From positions 186,001-250,000 of the forward strand of contig NZ_LLYA01000203.1 of assembly GCF_001440415.1 (NCBI RefSeq): 64,000 nt of DNA. The letters are read 5' to 3'. Positions within the stretch are counted from its first letter, which is position 1; each line of letters opens with the position of its first letter. This document shows, in pieces, positions 1-7,959 of this stretch. The notes under the pieces were generated by a model. It saw only the letters and a program-made list of their open reading frames with translations. It did not search any database and had not been told where the DNA came from. The translations under genes and the position numbers were made by a program. The stretch is from Bradyrhizobium retamae (GTDB taxonomy: Bacteria; Pseudomonadota; Alphaproteobacteria; Rhizobiales; Xanthobacteraceae).

Positions 1-554
1 GCCGTCTCGATGTAGCCCGGCGCGACCGCGTTGACGCGGATGCCTTCTTCCGCCCAGGCCAGTGCCAGCGCCTTGGTCAGCATGACGACGCCGCCCTTGC
101 TGGCGCAGTAGGCGGGAATGCGCGGCAGCGCGAGCGTTGCGTTCATCGATGCAATGTTCACGATCGAGCCTTTGGTGCCGGCAAGCGCGGCCCGAAAGGC
201 CATGCAGGTGCGGAACGTGCCGACGAGGTTGACATCGAGCACCTTTGTAAAGGTCTCGATCTCAAATTCCTTGTCGCGCGCCAATATGCCGGCGCAGTTG
301 ACCAGCGCATCGACGCGTGCCTGTCGGCCTGCAAACGATGCGACTGCTTCATCATTGGTGATATCCAGGGGAGCCAACTGCAATCCCGGCCGGGGCCGTA
401 GCACGGTGCGCGCGATATCGGCCTCGTCGACGCCGGTGGCGGTTACCGTCGCGCCGAGATCGTAGAACAGATTGGCAATGGCAGCGCCGATGTCGCCCGC
501 GCCGCCAATCACCACGGCGTGGAATCCCGGAGCCAGCGCGAAGGGTGCGTTCAT
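1..554 (-). CDS. SDR-family dehydrogenase, 3' part cut by window edge
   Basis: NAD(P)-dependent short-chain dehydrogenase/reductase; 184 codons are visible from ATG at 554 and the C-terminus lies outside the window. Visible motifs: cofactor loop GGAGDIG (residues 17-23), NCAGI in place of NNAG (86-90), the active-site serine in NIAS (about 136) and catalytic YCASK (Y149, K153). All catalytic residues are present, so it should be active. It lies 27 bp downstream of the lacI-type gene on the same strand, so the two are probably co-transcribed. The context suggests it oxidises or reduces the sugar, polyol or sugar acid imported by the divergent ABC transporter. The substrate cannot be read from the sequence. 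Confidence 0.9.
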   Translation of the reverse strand, partial: MNAPFALAPGFHAVVIGGAGDIGAAIANLFYDLGATVTATGVDEADIARTVLRPRPGLQLAPLDITNDEAVASFAGRQARVDALVNCAGILARDKEFEIETFTKVLDVNLVGTFRTCMAFRAALAGTKGSIVNIASMNATLALPRIPAYCASKGGVVMLTKALALAWAEEGIRVNAVAPGYIET

Positions 555-581
555 CGGATTGTTCCTTGGGATTGTTCCTAG

Positions 582-1616
582 CTATTTGGATGATCGCGTC
601 GGCGATGCAGTGGACTCCCGGACGATCAGCGAATAGTCGACTTCGTGATGCATGATGGTCTGCTCGCCCGCGAGGTGACGCACGAGATACTCGCCGGCGC
701 GCTGCCAGGTATCTCCGGTCGGTACATGGATGGTCGTGAGGCTGGGGCGCAAATGCCGGCTCCAGTCGAGATCGTCGAATCCAACCACCGACAGATCGTC
801 GGGCACCGAAAATCCGCTGCGTTCGGCCTCCAGCAGCACGCCATAGGCGATAACGTCATTGCCGCAGACCACCGCCGTCGGCCGGTCCTTGAGGCCAAGC
901 AGGTAGCGGGCGGCTTCGCGCGCATCGTCCAGCGTATAGGGCACCTCGACATGCCATTGCGGGGGCATCTTGATGCCGTGTTCGGCCATCGCGCGGCGAA
1001 AGCCGGCGACGCGGGCGCTCGCCCGATCGTTGTTGCGCTGGAGTGCGGAGACGATTCCGATTCGCCGATGGCCGAGTTCGATCACATGCAAGGCTGCACG
1101 GTGCGCAGCGGCTTCATTGTCGGTGCCGACACAGGGATAGGGCCGGTCGGGACGATAGATGCCGACATTGATGAAGGGCACGGAATAGTCGGCAAGCATC
1201 TTGCGCAAGCCGTCGTGATGGCAGTCGCCGCGCAGCACGAGGCCGTCGACGCCGCGGCTGACGAGGTTGCGCGCCTGCTCCAGTTCAGCGTCGAGGTCGT
1301 AACCGCTCGTAGTCAGGAACAGCATGTAGCCGACGGAAGAGAGATATTTCTGCAGGGAGGCGATGCCGCGCGCGAACATGGTGTTGTCGATAGTCGGGAC
1401 GATCGCGCCGAGCGTGCGCGAGCGGCGTGACGCCAGCTCACGTGCCGGCGCGTGCGGAATATAGCCGACCGTCTCGACGGCGCGCGCGATCCGCGCCCGC
1501 AGCGGCGCGCTTACCGAGTCAGGGTTGTTGAGGGCGCGGGATACCGAGGCGGTCGACACGCCGGCCTCGGCCGCCACCGCGCGAATTCCCTGCTTTGCGG
1601 ATCTTTCCATCACCAC
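582..1616 (-). CDS. LacI-family transcriptional regulator
   Basis: A 344-residue LacI/GalR-type repressor of usual length. Residues 11-30 form the LacI helix-turn-helix and hinge (VAAEAGVSTASVSRAL). The rest is a periplasmic-binding-protein-like effector domain with typical segments such as LGAIVPTIDN, GVDGLVLRGD and SVVGFDDLDW. The start is at 1616; ATG at 1610 is an alternative. It is divergent from the ABC importer operon. A perfect 12-bp palindrome lies just upstream of its start and a second LacI-type site overlaps the importer promoter, which suggests autoregulation plus control of the transport and catabolic genes. By family, the effector is probably a sugar or sugar derivative from the pathway. 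Confidence 0.93.
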   Translation of the reverse strand: MVMERSAKQGIRAVAAEAGVSTASVSRALNNPDSVSAPLRARIARAVETVGYIPHAPARELASRRSRTLGAIVPTIDNTMFARGIASLQKYLSSVGYMLFLTTSGYDLDAELEQARNLVSRGVDGLVLRGDCHHDGLRKMLADYSVPFINVGIYRPDRPYPCVGTDNEAAAHRAALHVIELGHRRIGIVSALQRNNDRASARVAGFRRAMAEHGIKMPPQWHVEVPYTLDDAREAARYLLGLKDRPTAVVCGNDVIAYGVLLEAERSGFSVPDDLSVVGFDDLDWSRHLRPSLTTIHVPTGDTWQRAGEYLVRHLAGEQTIMHHEVDYSLIVRESTASPTRSSK

Positions 1617-1630
1617 GTCGATCGATCGAA

Positions 1631-1642
1631 TGTAACGTTACA
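1631..1642. promoter_or_regulatory. Perfect 12-bp LacI-type operator palindrome
   Basis: TGTAACGTTACA is a perfect inverted repeat with the central CG step usual in LacI-family operators. It lies 15 bp upstream of the lacI-type start, so it probably mediates autoregulation of the leftward regulator/SDR unit. Binding is inferred from position and symmetry. Confidence 0.6.
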
Positions 1643-1713
1643 AGCGCAAGGATGGCGGATGGCCGATGGGAAGTCCATCGGTATTTTCCTTACAAATTGT
1701 ATTTTGCGCAAAC

Positions 1714-1754
1714 TTGACAGCCAATTTCATCGGCCTAGTATGTAACCGTTTTCA
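1714..1754 (+). promoter_or_regulatory. Sigma70-like promoter with overlapping LacI-type operator
   Basis: TTGACA (1714-1719), a 16-bp spacer and TAGTAT (1736-1741) form a good vegetative promoter for the importer operon. TGTAACCGTTTTCA (1741-1754) starts on the last base of the -10 box and matches the 14-bp LacI-family consensus TGWAANCGNTNWCA. A repressor here would block RNA polymerase directly. The binding protein starts at 1810, preceded by a GGGAGGAG ribosome-binding site. Confidence 0.65.
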
Positions 1755-1809
1755 AGAAATTCGGTTGAGCCGGAAAACGAGGGCGTCAGCCCCATCAGGG
1801 AGGAGACCA

Positions 1810-3111
1810 ATGAAAGCCAAAGCCTTTGCGGCGCGCCTTGCGCTTGCTCTTGTCGCGGCCGGTAATGCTGCCTCGGTGGCCTGCGCCGCTGATTTCGACT
1901 GGAAGAAATTCCAGGGCAAGACCGTTACTTTCCTCGCCAATAACAATCCGGTGGCGCAGGCGCTGCTGGCGCACAAGGCCGACTTCGAGAAGCTCACTGG
2001 TATCACGCTGAAGGTCGACGGCTATCAGGAGCAGCAGATGCGCCAGCGCCTGGTGACCGTGATGAACGCACGCAGCGACGAGGTCGACGTGTTCATGTCC
2101 TTGCCGTCGCGCGAAGGCCCACAATTTGCTGCTGCCGGCTGGTACGCCGATCTGACGCCCATGACCAAGGGCGCGGTTGCCGGCGACTACGACTATGCAG
2201 GCCTCAGCCAGGCGCTATTGAAGGCGGGGACCTTCGACGGCAAACTCACCAGCATGCCGATGAATATCGAAGGGCCGATCCTCTATTATCGGACTGACAT
2301 TCTGAAGAAATGCGGCGTCGAACCGCCCGCGACCATCAAGGACATCGAGCCGGCGGCGAAGAAGCTGAAGGCGTGCGACGCCAGTATCACGCCATTCGTC
2401 TCGCGCGGCCTCAAGCCTGCGATCGCCTATACCTTCAGCAACATGCTGCACAACATCGGCGGCAACTACATCGCCAACGGCAAATCCAACCTCTGCTCGG
2501 CCAAGGGCAAGGAAGCCCTCGAGACCTACAGCGGCCTGCTCAGGGATTACGGACCGCCCGGCGTCGTCAATTACAGCTTCCAGCAGATCTCGGCGCTCTA
2601 TCGCAGCGGCCGCGCGGCGATGTCGTTCGAATCCTCGAACGAACTGCGCACCGTGATGGATGGCGGCGAGCGGCTGAAGGACACTGCGCTTGTGCCGTTC
2701 CCGGCCGGCGATGCGGGCCAGGTCCCGACAGCGATCGGCTGGGGTTTGGCCGTCTCCGCCCACAGTAAGCAGCCCGAGGCCGCTTGGTATTTCGTACAAT
2801 GGGCAACGAGCCCGGAGATTCAAAAGCGCATGGCGCTGCAGGGGATTGCGCCGCCGCGCTCTGCAGTTGCCAACGATCCCGCGTATCGCAAGTGGATTGA
2901 GGAAGAGCCGGTGCGCAAGCAGTGGCAGGCCGCCCTCGATGTCCTGGCTGCGAAAGGCTCGTCTGAGGTCGGTTATCCAATTGTTGCCAATCCGGAGTCG
3001 CGCGAATTCATTGGTCAGGCCGTGCAGGATCTGATCCTCAAGCAAAAGACCGTCGATCAGGCCTGCGCCGACGCCGACAAGGGGCTCGATGCCCTGATCG
3101 CACAGAAATAG
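1810..3111 (+). CDS. Sugar ABC transporter substrate-binding protein
   Basis: Extracellular solute-binding protein of the UgpB/MalE-like family (433 residues), delivering a carbohydrate to the permeases encoded next. ATG at 1810 is chosen because AGGGAGGAG lies just upstream and it gives a signal peptide (positively charged MKAKAFAARL, hydrophobic core, cleavage near CAADFD). The in-frame start at 1666 would add 48 residues and would lie upstream of the predicted promoter. The mature protein has the usual family features, such as the DVFMSLPSREG and GWGLAVSAHS regions. It is the first gene of the operon and is followed by a hairpin that may raise its dose over that of the permeases. The ligand is unknown. 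Confidence 0.9.
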   Translation: MKAKAFAARLALALVAAGNAASVACAADFDWKKFQGKTVTFLANNNPVAQALLAHKADFEKLTGITLKVDGYQEQQMRQRLVTVMNARSDEVDVFMSLPSREGPQFAAAGWYADLTPMTKGAVAGDYDYAGLSQALLKAGTFDGKLTSMPMNIEGPILYYRTDILKKCGVEPPATIKDIEPAAKKLKACDASITPFVSRGLKPAIAYTFSNMLHNIGGNYIANGKSNLCSAKGKEALETYSGLLRDYGPPGVVNYSFQQISALYRSGRAAMSFESSNELRTVMDGGERLKDTALVPFPAGDAGQVPTAIGWGLAVSAHSKQPEAAWYFVQWATSPEIQKRMALQGIAPPRSAVANDPAYRKWIEEEPVRKQWQAALDVLAAKGSSEVGYPIVANPESREFIGQAVQDLILKQKTVDQACADADKGLDALIAQK

Positions 3112-3117
3112 CGCATG

Positions 3118-3152
3118 AGGCGTCGACGGCATTTGCTGCGGTCGACGCCTTT
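3118..3152 (+). terminator. Intra-operon hairpin after binding-protein gene
   Basis: AGGCGTCGAC (3118-3127) pairs perfectly with GTCGACGCCT (3141-3150) around a 13-base loop, followed by only three T. Such hairpins between binding-protein and permease genes often give partial termination or protect the upstream mRNA, so the binding protein is made in excess. It is probably a partial terminator, since the operon continues at 3186. Confidence 0.6.
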
Positions 3153-3185
3153 CCGTTCCAGATTTAATCCGGGAAAAATGCAGGC

Positions 3186-4073
3186 ATGTCCAAGGCTGCC
3201 GCCACATTTGCTGAAGATCGGCAGAGGTTAGAGCTGGCCGCACTTTCGGCGCCGGCGGTGATCTTCACCGTTGCGATGATTGCATTCCCGGTCGTCTATA
3301 CGGTCTGGCTCGGGCTGCACAGCTTTTCCTCCACCGGCAAGCAGTCGTTTGTTGGGCTAGCGAACTATTCAAGGCTGCTCGCCGATGCCGAATTCTGGCA
3401 CGGACTATGGGTGACGATTGCGCTCTATGTCCTCTCGCTGGTGCTGCAACTCGTGCTCGGTGTGTGGCTGGCGCTGGTTCTTTTTCACGCCAAACGCCTT
3501 CCGGGCATCGTACGCTCGCTCTTCATCTCCCCATTCATGATGCCGCCGGTGGTCGCCGGCATGATGTGGCTGGTCATCCTCGATCCGTCACTCGGCGCAG
3601 CCAACTACATCCTGCAATCCCTAGGGTTGCCGCCGTCGGAGTGGCTGGCATCGCCGGTCTGGGTGATCCCGACGGTTGCGCTTATCGACACCTGGCAATG
3701 GACGCCCTATGTCGCGCTGATCGTGCTCGGCGGTCTGCAGTCGCTTCCGCCGAGCGTTTACGAGGCGGCGCAAATCGATGGCGCCTCGGCGTTCAAGACG
3801 TTCCAGCGCATCACGTTGCCGCTGCTGTTGCCGACGATCGTCACAGCAACGATCCTGCGCAGCGTCGATCTGCTGCGCTTCTTCGACATCATCTACATCA
3901 CGACCCAGGGTGGCCCCGGCAATGCGTCGAACACGCTCAACATCTACGGCTTCCGGGTCGGCTTCGAGTTCTTCAACATTGGCTATGCGAGCGCGCTGAT
4001 GTTGACGTTGACCGCGATCGTGTTCGGCGCGGTGCTGGCATTCAACCGCCTGCGTGGCGCAGTGGCCTGGTGA
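3186..4073 (+). CDS. Sugar ABC transporter permease, MalF/UgpA type
   Basis: Inner-membrane permease (295 residues) of the carbohydrate uptake type. It has about six hydrophobic segments. The cytoplasmic EAA loop that contacts the ATPase is at about residues 190-210 (YEAAQIDGASAFKTFQRITL). The start at 3186 follows the binding-protein hairpin by 34 bp; no strong ribosome-binding site is visible. It pairs with the MalG-type permease that begins 9 bp after its stop. Together with the binding protein and the MsmK-like ATPase it makes a complete importer. Confidence 0.92.
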   Translation: MSKAAATFAEDRQRLELAALSAPAVIFTVAMIAFPVVYTVWLGLHSFSSTGKQSFVGLANYSRLLADAEFWHGLWVTIALYVLSLVLQLVLGVWLALVLFHAKRLPGIVRSLFISPFMMPPVVAGMMWLVILDPSLGAANYILQSLGLPPSEWLASPVWVIPTVALIDTWQWTPYVALIVLGGLQSLPPSVYEAAQIDGASAFKTFQRITLPLLLPTIVTATILRSVDLLRFFDIIYITTQGGPGNASNTLNIYGFRVGFEFFNIGYASALMLTLTAIVFGAVLAFNRLRGAVAW

Positions 4074-4082
4074 GGTGAAGCC

Positions 4083-4910
4083 ATGACCGACGCACCGATC
4101 ACCGATGCCTGGATCCGCCGCCTCAACCTGCTTCAGCTCGTGGTCGCCGGCATCATCGTGCTGACGCCGACGCTCTGGATGGTGCTGTCCTCGCTGAAGC
4201 CGTCATTCGAGGTGACCGCCTATCCGCCGACCCTGATATTCGCGCCGACGCTCGAGAACTATGCGCAGCTCACAAAAACGACGCCCTTCCTGAGCTACGC
4301 GATCAACAGCCTGATCGTCACCATCGGCTCAACCGCCCTCGGCCTGCTGTTCGGAATTCCCGCGGCGTTTGCCGTATCGTGGACGCGCATTTCATGGCCG
4401 GCGATACTGACGCTGGCGGCACGTATGGCGCCCGGAACGCTGTTCCTGCTGCCGTGGTACGTGATGTTCCGCCAGGTCGGCATGATCGGTTCCTACACCG
4501 CGCTCATCCTGAGCCATGCCGTCATCACGCTTCCGATCGTCATATGGGTGCTGTTACCGTCGTTCGACGGCATCCCGCGCAGCGTCTTTGAAGCAGCGCA
4601 AGTCGATGGCTGCAGCGTCACGCGCATTCTCTGGCGGATTGCGCTGCCGCTGGTGGCCTCCGGCGTCGCGGTGGCATCCATCCTGGCCTTCGTGTTTTCC
4701 TGGAACTACTTCCTGTTTGCGCTGGTGCTCTCGAACGGCGACAGCAAGACGCTGATTGCAGCCGCATTCAATTTCATCGGTGAGGGATCGACGCAATGGG
4801 GCGCGTTGATGGCCGCCGCGACACTGATCGCGCTGCCGCCGCTGATTCTGGCCGCGCTGGTTCAGCGCTGGCTGGTATCCGGACTGACGCTTGGCGCGGT
4901 GAAAGGCTAG
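4083..4910 (+). CDS. Sugar ABC transporter permease, MalG/UgpE type
   Basis: Second inner-membrane permease (275 residues) of the importer, with about six membrane spans and the EAA loop near residues 164-184 (FEAAQVDGCSVTRILWRIAL). The start has a good ribosome-binding site (GAGGTGAA) in the 9-bp gap after the MalF-type gene. Length and order are as in CUT1 carbohydrate transporters. The next gene starts 9 bp after its stop, so the operon continues into the catabolic enzymes. Confidence 0.92.
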   Translation: MTDAPITDAWIRRLNLLQLVVAGIIVLTPTLWMVLSSLKPSFEVTAYPPTLIFAPTLENYAQLTKTTPFLSYAINSLIVTIGSTALGLLFGIPAAFAVSWTRISWPAILTLAARMAPGTLFLLPWYVMFRQVGMIGSYTALILSHAVITLPIVIWVLLPSFDGIPRSVFEAAQVDGCSVTRILWRIALPLVASGVAVASILAFVFSWNYFLFALVLSNGDSKTLIAAAFNFIGEGSTQWGALMAAATLIALPPLILAALVQRWLVSGLTLGAVKG

Positions 4911-4919
4911 GGATTTTGG

Positions 4920-5924
4920 ATGAACGTCGTTCCGCTACCGAATTCGATCATGCAGGCCGCCGTGTTCCACGGCGGCGACCGCATCACCATCGAGCGCATC
5001 GCAATGCCGGAGGTGGCGATCGGTGAGGTGCTGGTGCGAGTCTCGCGAACCGCGCTGTGCGGCTCCGATCTGAAGCTCTGGCACAAGGGCGCCGAGTTTA
5101 CCGCCGGCCATGAGATCTTCGGTGTGGTCGAGCAGCCCGGCCATCCGATGCACGGCAAACGTTGCGCCGTCTACATCCCGCTGCATTGCGACCGCTGTGC
5201 GGCCTGCCAACGCGGCGATACGCAGATGTGCCTTGAGATATCGAGCCTGATTGGCTGGAACAGGCCGGGCGGTTATGCCGAATACGTGCCGGTGCCGGAA
5301 AATTGCCTGCTGCCGGTACCTGACGACATCGAAGACAGCCTGGCGCCGCTTTTGCTCGACGTGATCGGCACGTCAGGTCATGCCGTGCGTTTCGTCTGCC
5401 GTATTGTGCCGCCGCAAGAGGAGGGGCCGGTTCTGGTGATGGGCGCCGGGCCTGTTGGGCTCGGCGTGGTACTGGCGCTCCGCAGTCTCGGCTATCGCGA
5501 CATTCATGTCGCCGATCCCAATGCGGCGCGCCTCAAGATCGCGCAGTCCTTCGGCGCAAGGGCGCACCCGGTCGGTGATACGTCGAGGCGCTTCGCGCTG
5601 ATCATGGAATGTTCGGGCGCGCACGCGGCCCGTAATCTCGGCATCGAGCTCGTCTTGCCGCGCGGAGCACTGGTGCTGGTCGGTGAGAACGCCGCGCCCT
5701 GGACGATCGAGGAAGGCAAGGTATTCCGGCGCAAGGACTTCTACATGATTCGCACGTTCTACTTCCCGATCAGCGATTTCGAGCCCAACCTGGCCTTGCT
5801 GCGCCAGTTCAAGGAGGAATATCGCGTCCTGGTCGACGGCGAATTCGGGCTCTCGGCACTGCCGGAGAATTTTGCGCGATTCGCCCAGGGTGAACTGATC
5901 AAGCCCGTGCTGGCGCTGGGCTAG
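4920..5924 (+). CDS. Zinc-dependent alcohol/polyol dehydrogenase (MDR family)
   Basis: Medium-chain dehydrogenase (334 residues), expected to oxidise a sugar alcohol or sugar hydroxyl with NAD(P). The catalytic zinc ligands are visible as C47 (CGSD) and H64-E65 (GHE). The structural zinc cysteines are C90, C93, C96 and C104. The nucleotide-binding glycine motif GAGPVG lies near residue 175. It sits between the permeases and the ATPase gene of the same importer, so its substrate is probably the imported compound or a product of it. It resembles sorbitol/threonine dehydrogenase-type enzymes, but the substrate cannot be assigned. Confidence 0.88.
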   Translation: MNVVPLPNSIMQAAVFHGGDRITIERIAMPEVAIGEVLVRVSRTALCGSDLKLWHKGAEFTAGHEIFGVVEQPGHPMHGKRCAVYIPLHCDRCAACQRGDTQMCLEISSLIGWNRPGGYAEYVPVPENCLLPVPDDIEDSLAPLLLDVIGTSGHAVRFVCRIVPPQEEGPVLVMGAGPVGLGVVLALRSLGYRDIHVADPNAARLKIAQSFGARAHPVGDTSRRFALIMECSGAHAARNLGIELVLPRGALVLVGENAAPWTIEEGKVFRRKDFYMIRTFYFPISDFEPNLALLRQFKEEYRVLVDGEFGLSALPENFARFAQGELIKPVLALG

Positions 5925-5929
5925 CGGTC

Positions 5930-7003
5930 ATGGCCTCGATCTCGATCCGCAATATCGTCAAACGTTACGGCAGCTTTACCGTCATTCCCGATCTCAATCT
6001 CGAGATTGCGGACCACGAGTTTGTCGTCTTCGTCGGCCCGTCCGGATGCGGCAAGTCGACCTTGCTGCGGATCATCGCCGGTCTTGAGCCGATCAGCTCC
6101 GGCGAGCTCTATATCGGCGACAATCGTGTTAACGGCGTTCCTGCCGCCCAGCGCGATATCGCCATGGTGTTCCAGGACTACGCGCTCTATCCGCACATGC
6201 GCGTCTACGAGAACATGTCCTTTGCGCTCGAGCTGCGCGGTACGCCGAAGGCCGAGATCGATGCGCGGGTCAAGCGCGCTGCGGCCTTGCTGCACATCGA
6301 GCCCTATCTCGACCGCAAGCCGAAGGAATTGTCTGGCGGCCAGCGGCAACGTGTGGCGATGGGGCGCGCGATCGTGCGCAATCCAAAGGCCTTTCTATTC
6401 GACGAGCCGTTATCCAACCTCGACGCCAAACTGCGCGGGCAGGTGCGCGCCGAAATCAAGGCGCTGTCGCAACAGCTCAAGACCACGATGGTCTTTGTCA
6501 CGCACGACCAGATCGAAGCCATGACCATGGCTGACCGCATCGTGGTGATGCAGAGTGGCACGGTTCAGCAATATGACACGCCGGAAGCGGTCTATGAGCG
6601 ACCGTCCAACCAGTTCGTCGCGGGCTTCATTGGTTCGCCGGCGATGAATTTCTTTCCGGTCGAACTACGGGGAGAGCAGATCGTCTTTTCGCAGGATGGC
6701 ACTGACGTGCCGCTCGACGCGAAGAGCCGCGATCTCTTGCGCAAAGCCGGCCATGGCGTATTCGGAATCCGTCCTGAGCATTTTTCGGTGACGGCAGATG
6801 CTGCCGGAGCCGTGGCGGTGACGGTGAGGCTGGTCGAGCCGCTTGGCTCGGACACGCTGATTCATTTCGATCTGGCCGGCGCGTCGGCGATCGCGCGGGT
6901 CGATCCCTCGCTGCGGCCGAAGGTCGGCGATCGTCTTAACCTGCGTCCGCAGCCCGGCAGGGCGCATCTGTTCGACGGCAGCAATGGCCAGGTGCTGCGG
7001 TGA
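5930..7003 (+). CDS. ABC transporter ATP-binding protein, UgpC/MsmK type
   Basis: ATPase subunit (357 residues) of the sugar importer. Walker A GPSGCGKST is at residues 36-44, the signature LSGGQRQR near 133, Walker B FLFDEP near 153, and the switch histidine in FVTHD near 190. The C-terminal third (from about 240) is the TOBE-type regulatory domain of MalK-like ATPases. It follows the dehydrogenase stop by 5 bp and overlaps the kinase start by 4 bp. The full-length C-terminal domain fits a CUT1 importer energiser. Confidence 0.93.
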   Translation: MASISIRNIVKRYGSFTVIPDLNLEIADHEFVVFVGPSGCGKSTLLRIIAGLEPISSGELYIGDNRVNGVPAAQRDIAMVFQDYALYPHMRVYENMSFALELRGTPKAEIDARVKRAAALLHIEPYLDRKPKELSGGQRQRVAMGRAIVRNPKAFLFDEPLSNLDAKLRGQVRAEIKALSQQLKTTMVFVTHDQIEAMTMADRIVVMQSGTVQQYDTPEAVYERPSNQFVAGFIGSPAMNFFPVELRGEQIVFSQDGTDVPLDAKSRDLLRKAGHGVFGIRPEHFSVTADAAGAVAVTVRLVEPLGSDTLIHFDLAGASAIARVDPSLRPKVGDRLNLRPQPGRAHLFDGSNGQVLR

Positions 7004-7959
7004 ACGAGCGCGCCAATCCCGCGTCGCGGACGAGGTTGGCCGACATGGCCTCCAAAGCAAAGCGCGCGCGCGTGATCTGCCTCGGCCTCTCGGCGCTTGA
7101 TCAGATCTGGCGCGTCGACCAAAGATTTTCAGGCGAAAGCGAAAAGATCAGGAGTCTCGACTATTCCACACTGGGCGGCGGCATGGCCGCAAACGCTGCG
7201 GTCGCCATCGCGCGCCTCGGCGGCTCCGCTGCTTTCTGGGGCCGTGGCGGCGATGACGCCGCCGGGCATGAGATGCGGTCAGCGCTATCAGCCGAAGGCA
7301 TTGATGTTGCGAATTTCAAATTGTTTCCCGAAGGCCGCTCGTCGGTTTCTGGCGTGATCGTCGACAAGTCCGGTGAACGGCAGATCGTAAATTTTCGAGG
7401 GTCGTATCCCGAGCGAGCCGATTGGCTGCCGCTTGATGCCGTTGCGGGCGCTTCCGCCGTGCTTGCCGATCCGCGCTGGCCGGAGGGAGCTGTTGCGCTG
7501 TTCGGCAAGGCGCGCGCATTGGGTATTCCGACCGTCCTCGACGGCGATGTCGCCGAAGCCGCCATATTCGAGCGCCTGCTTCCGCTCACCGATCACGCGG
7601 TATTCTCCGAACCCGCACTGGCAGCCTTCATGGGGTCGGCCGACGGCGCGTCGCTGGCCAAAATTGCGCGCTTCAATTGCCGCATCGTCGCGGTCACCCG
7701 CGGACACGAAGGGGTGAGTTGGTACGAAAATGGCAGCCTGCAAAAGCAGGCCGCATTCCGCGTCAGGGTCGTGGACACGACGGGTGCGGGCGACGTCTTT
7801 CACGGTGCCTACGCCTTTGCGGTCGGTATGGGTCTCGCCGTGCGCGATGCGATGAAGTTCGCTGCCGCCACGGCGGCGTTGAAATGTGAGCATTCGGGCG
7901 GACGCGCCGGAATTCCCTCGATCGAAAATTGTCTTGCATTCATGAGGATGAACCAATGA
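7000..7959 (+). CDS. PfkB-family kinase resembling sulfofructose kinase YihV
   Basis: Carbohydrate kinase of the ribokinase/PfkB superfamily (319 residues from GTG at 7000; ATG at 7045 is an equally plausible start that gives the usual N-terminus). The substrate-side motif is GGGMAANAA. The ATP/anion-hole motif DTTGAGD near residues 258-264 carries the catalytic Asp. Stretches such as VLADPRWPEGA, TVLDGDV, DHAVFSEPALA and GGRAGIP closely match my memory of E. coli YihV, more than fructokinases or KdgK. The stop overlaps the aldolase start (ATGA). It probably makes the phosphorylated substrate for that aldolase. A sulfo-sugar substrate is only a hypothesis, because no sulfoquinovosidase or YihS isomerase is seen here. 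Confidence 0.85.
   Translation: MNERANPASRTRLADMASKAKRARVICLGLSALDQIWRVDQRFSGESEKIRSLDYSTLGGGMAANAAVAIARLGGSAAFWGRGGDDAAGHEMRSALSAEGIDVANFKLFPEGRSSVSGVIVDKSGERQIVNFRGSYPERADWLPLDAVAGASAVLADPRWPEGAVALFGKARALGIPTVLDGDVAEAAIFERLLPLTDHAVFSEPALAAFMGSADGASLAKIARFNCRIVAVTRGHEGVSWYENGSLQKQAAFRVRVVDTTGAGDVFHGAYAFAVGMGLAVRDAMKFAAATAALKCEHSGGRAGIPSIENCLAFMRMNQ

Noticed and set aside
1666-1809. N-terminal extension of the binding protein
   Set aside because: It would start upstream of the predicted promoter and remove the signal peptide from the N-terminus.
2215-3243. 342-codon minus-strand frame across the binding-protein gene
   Set aside because: Antisense shadow crossing the intra-operon hairpin; no protein features.
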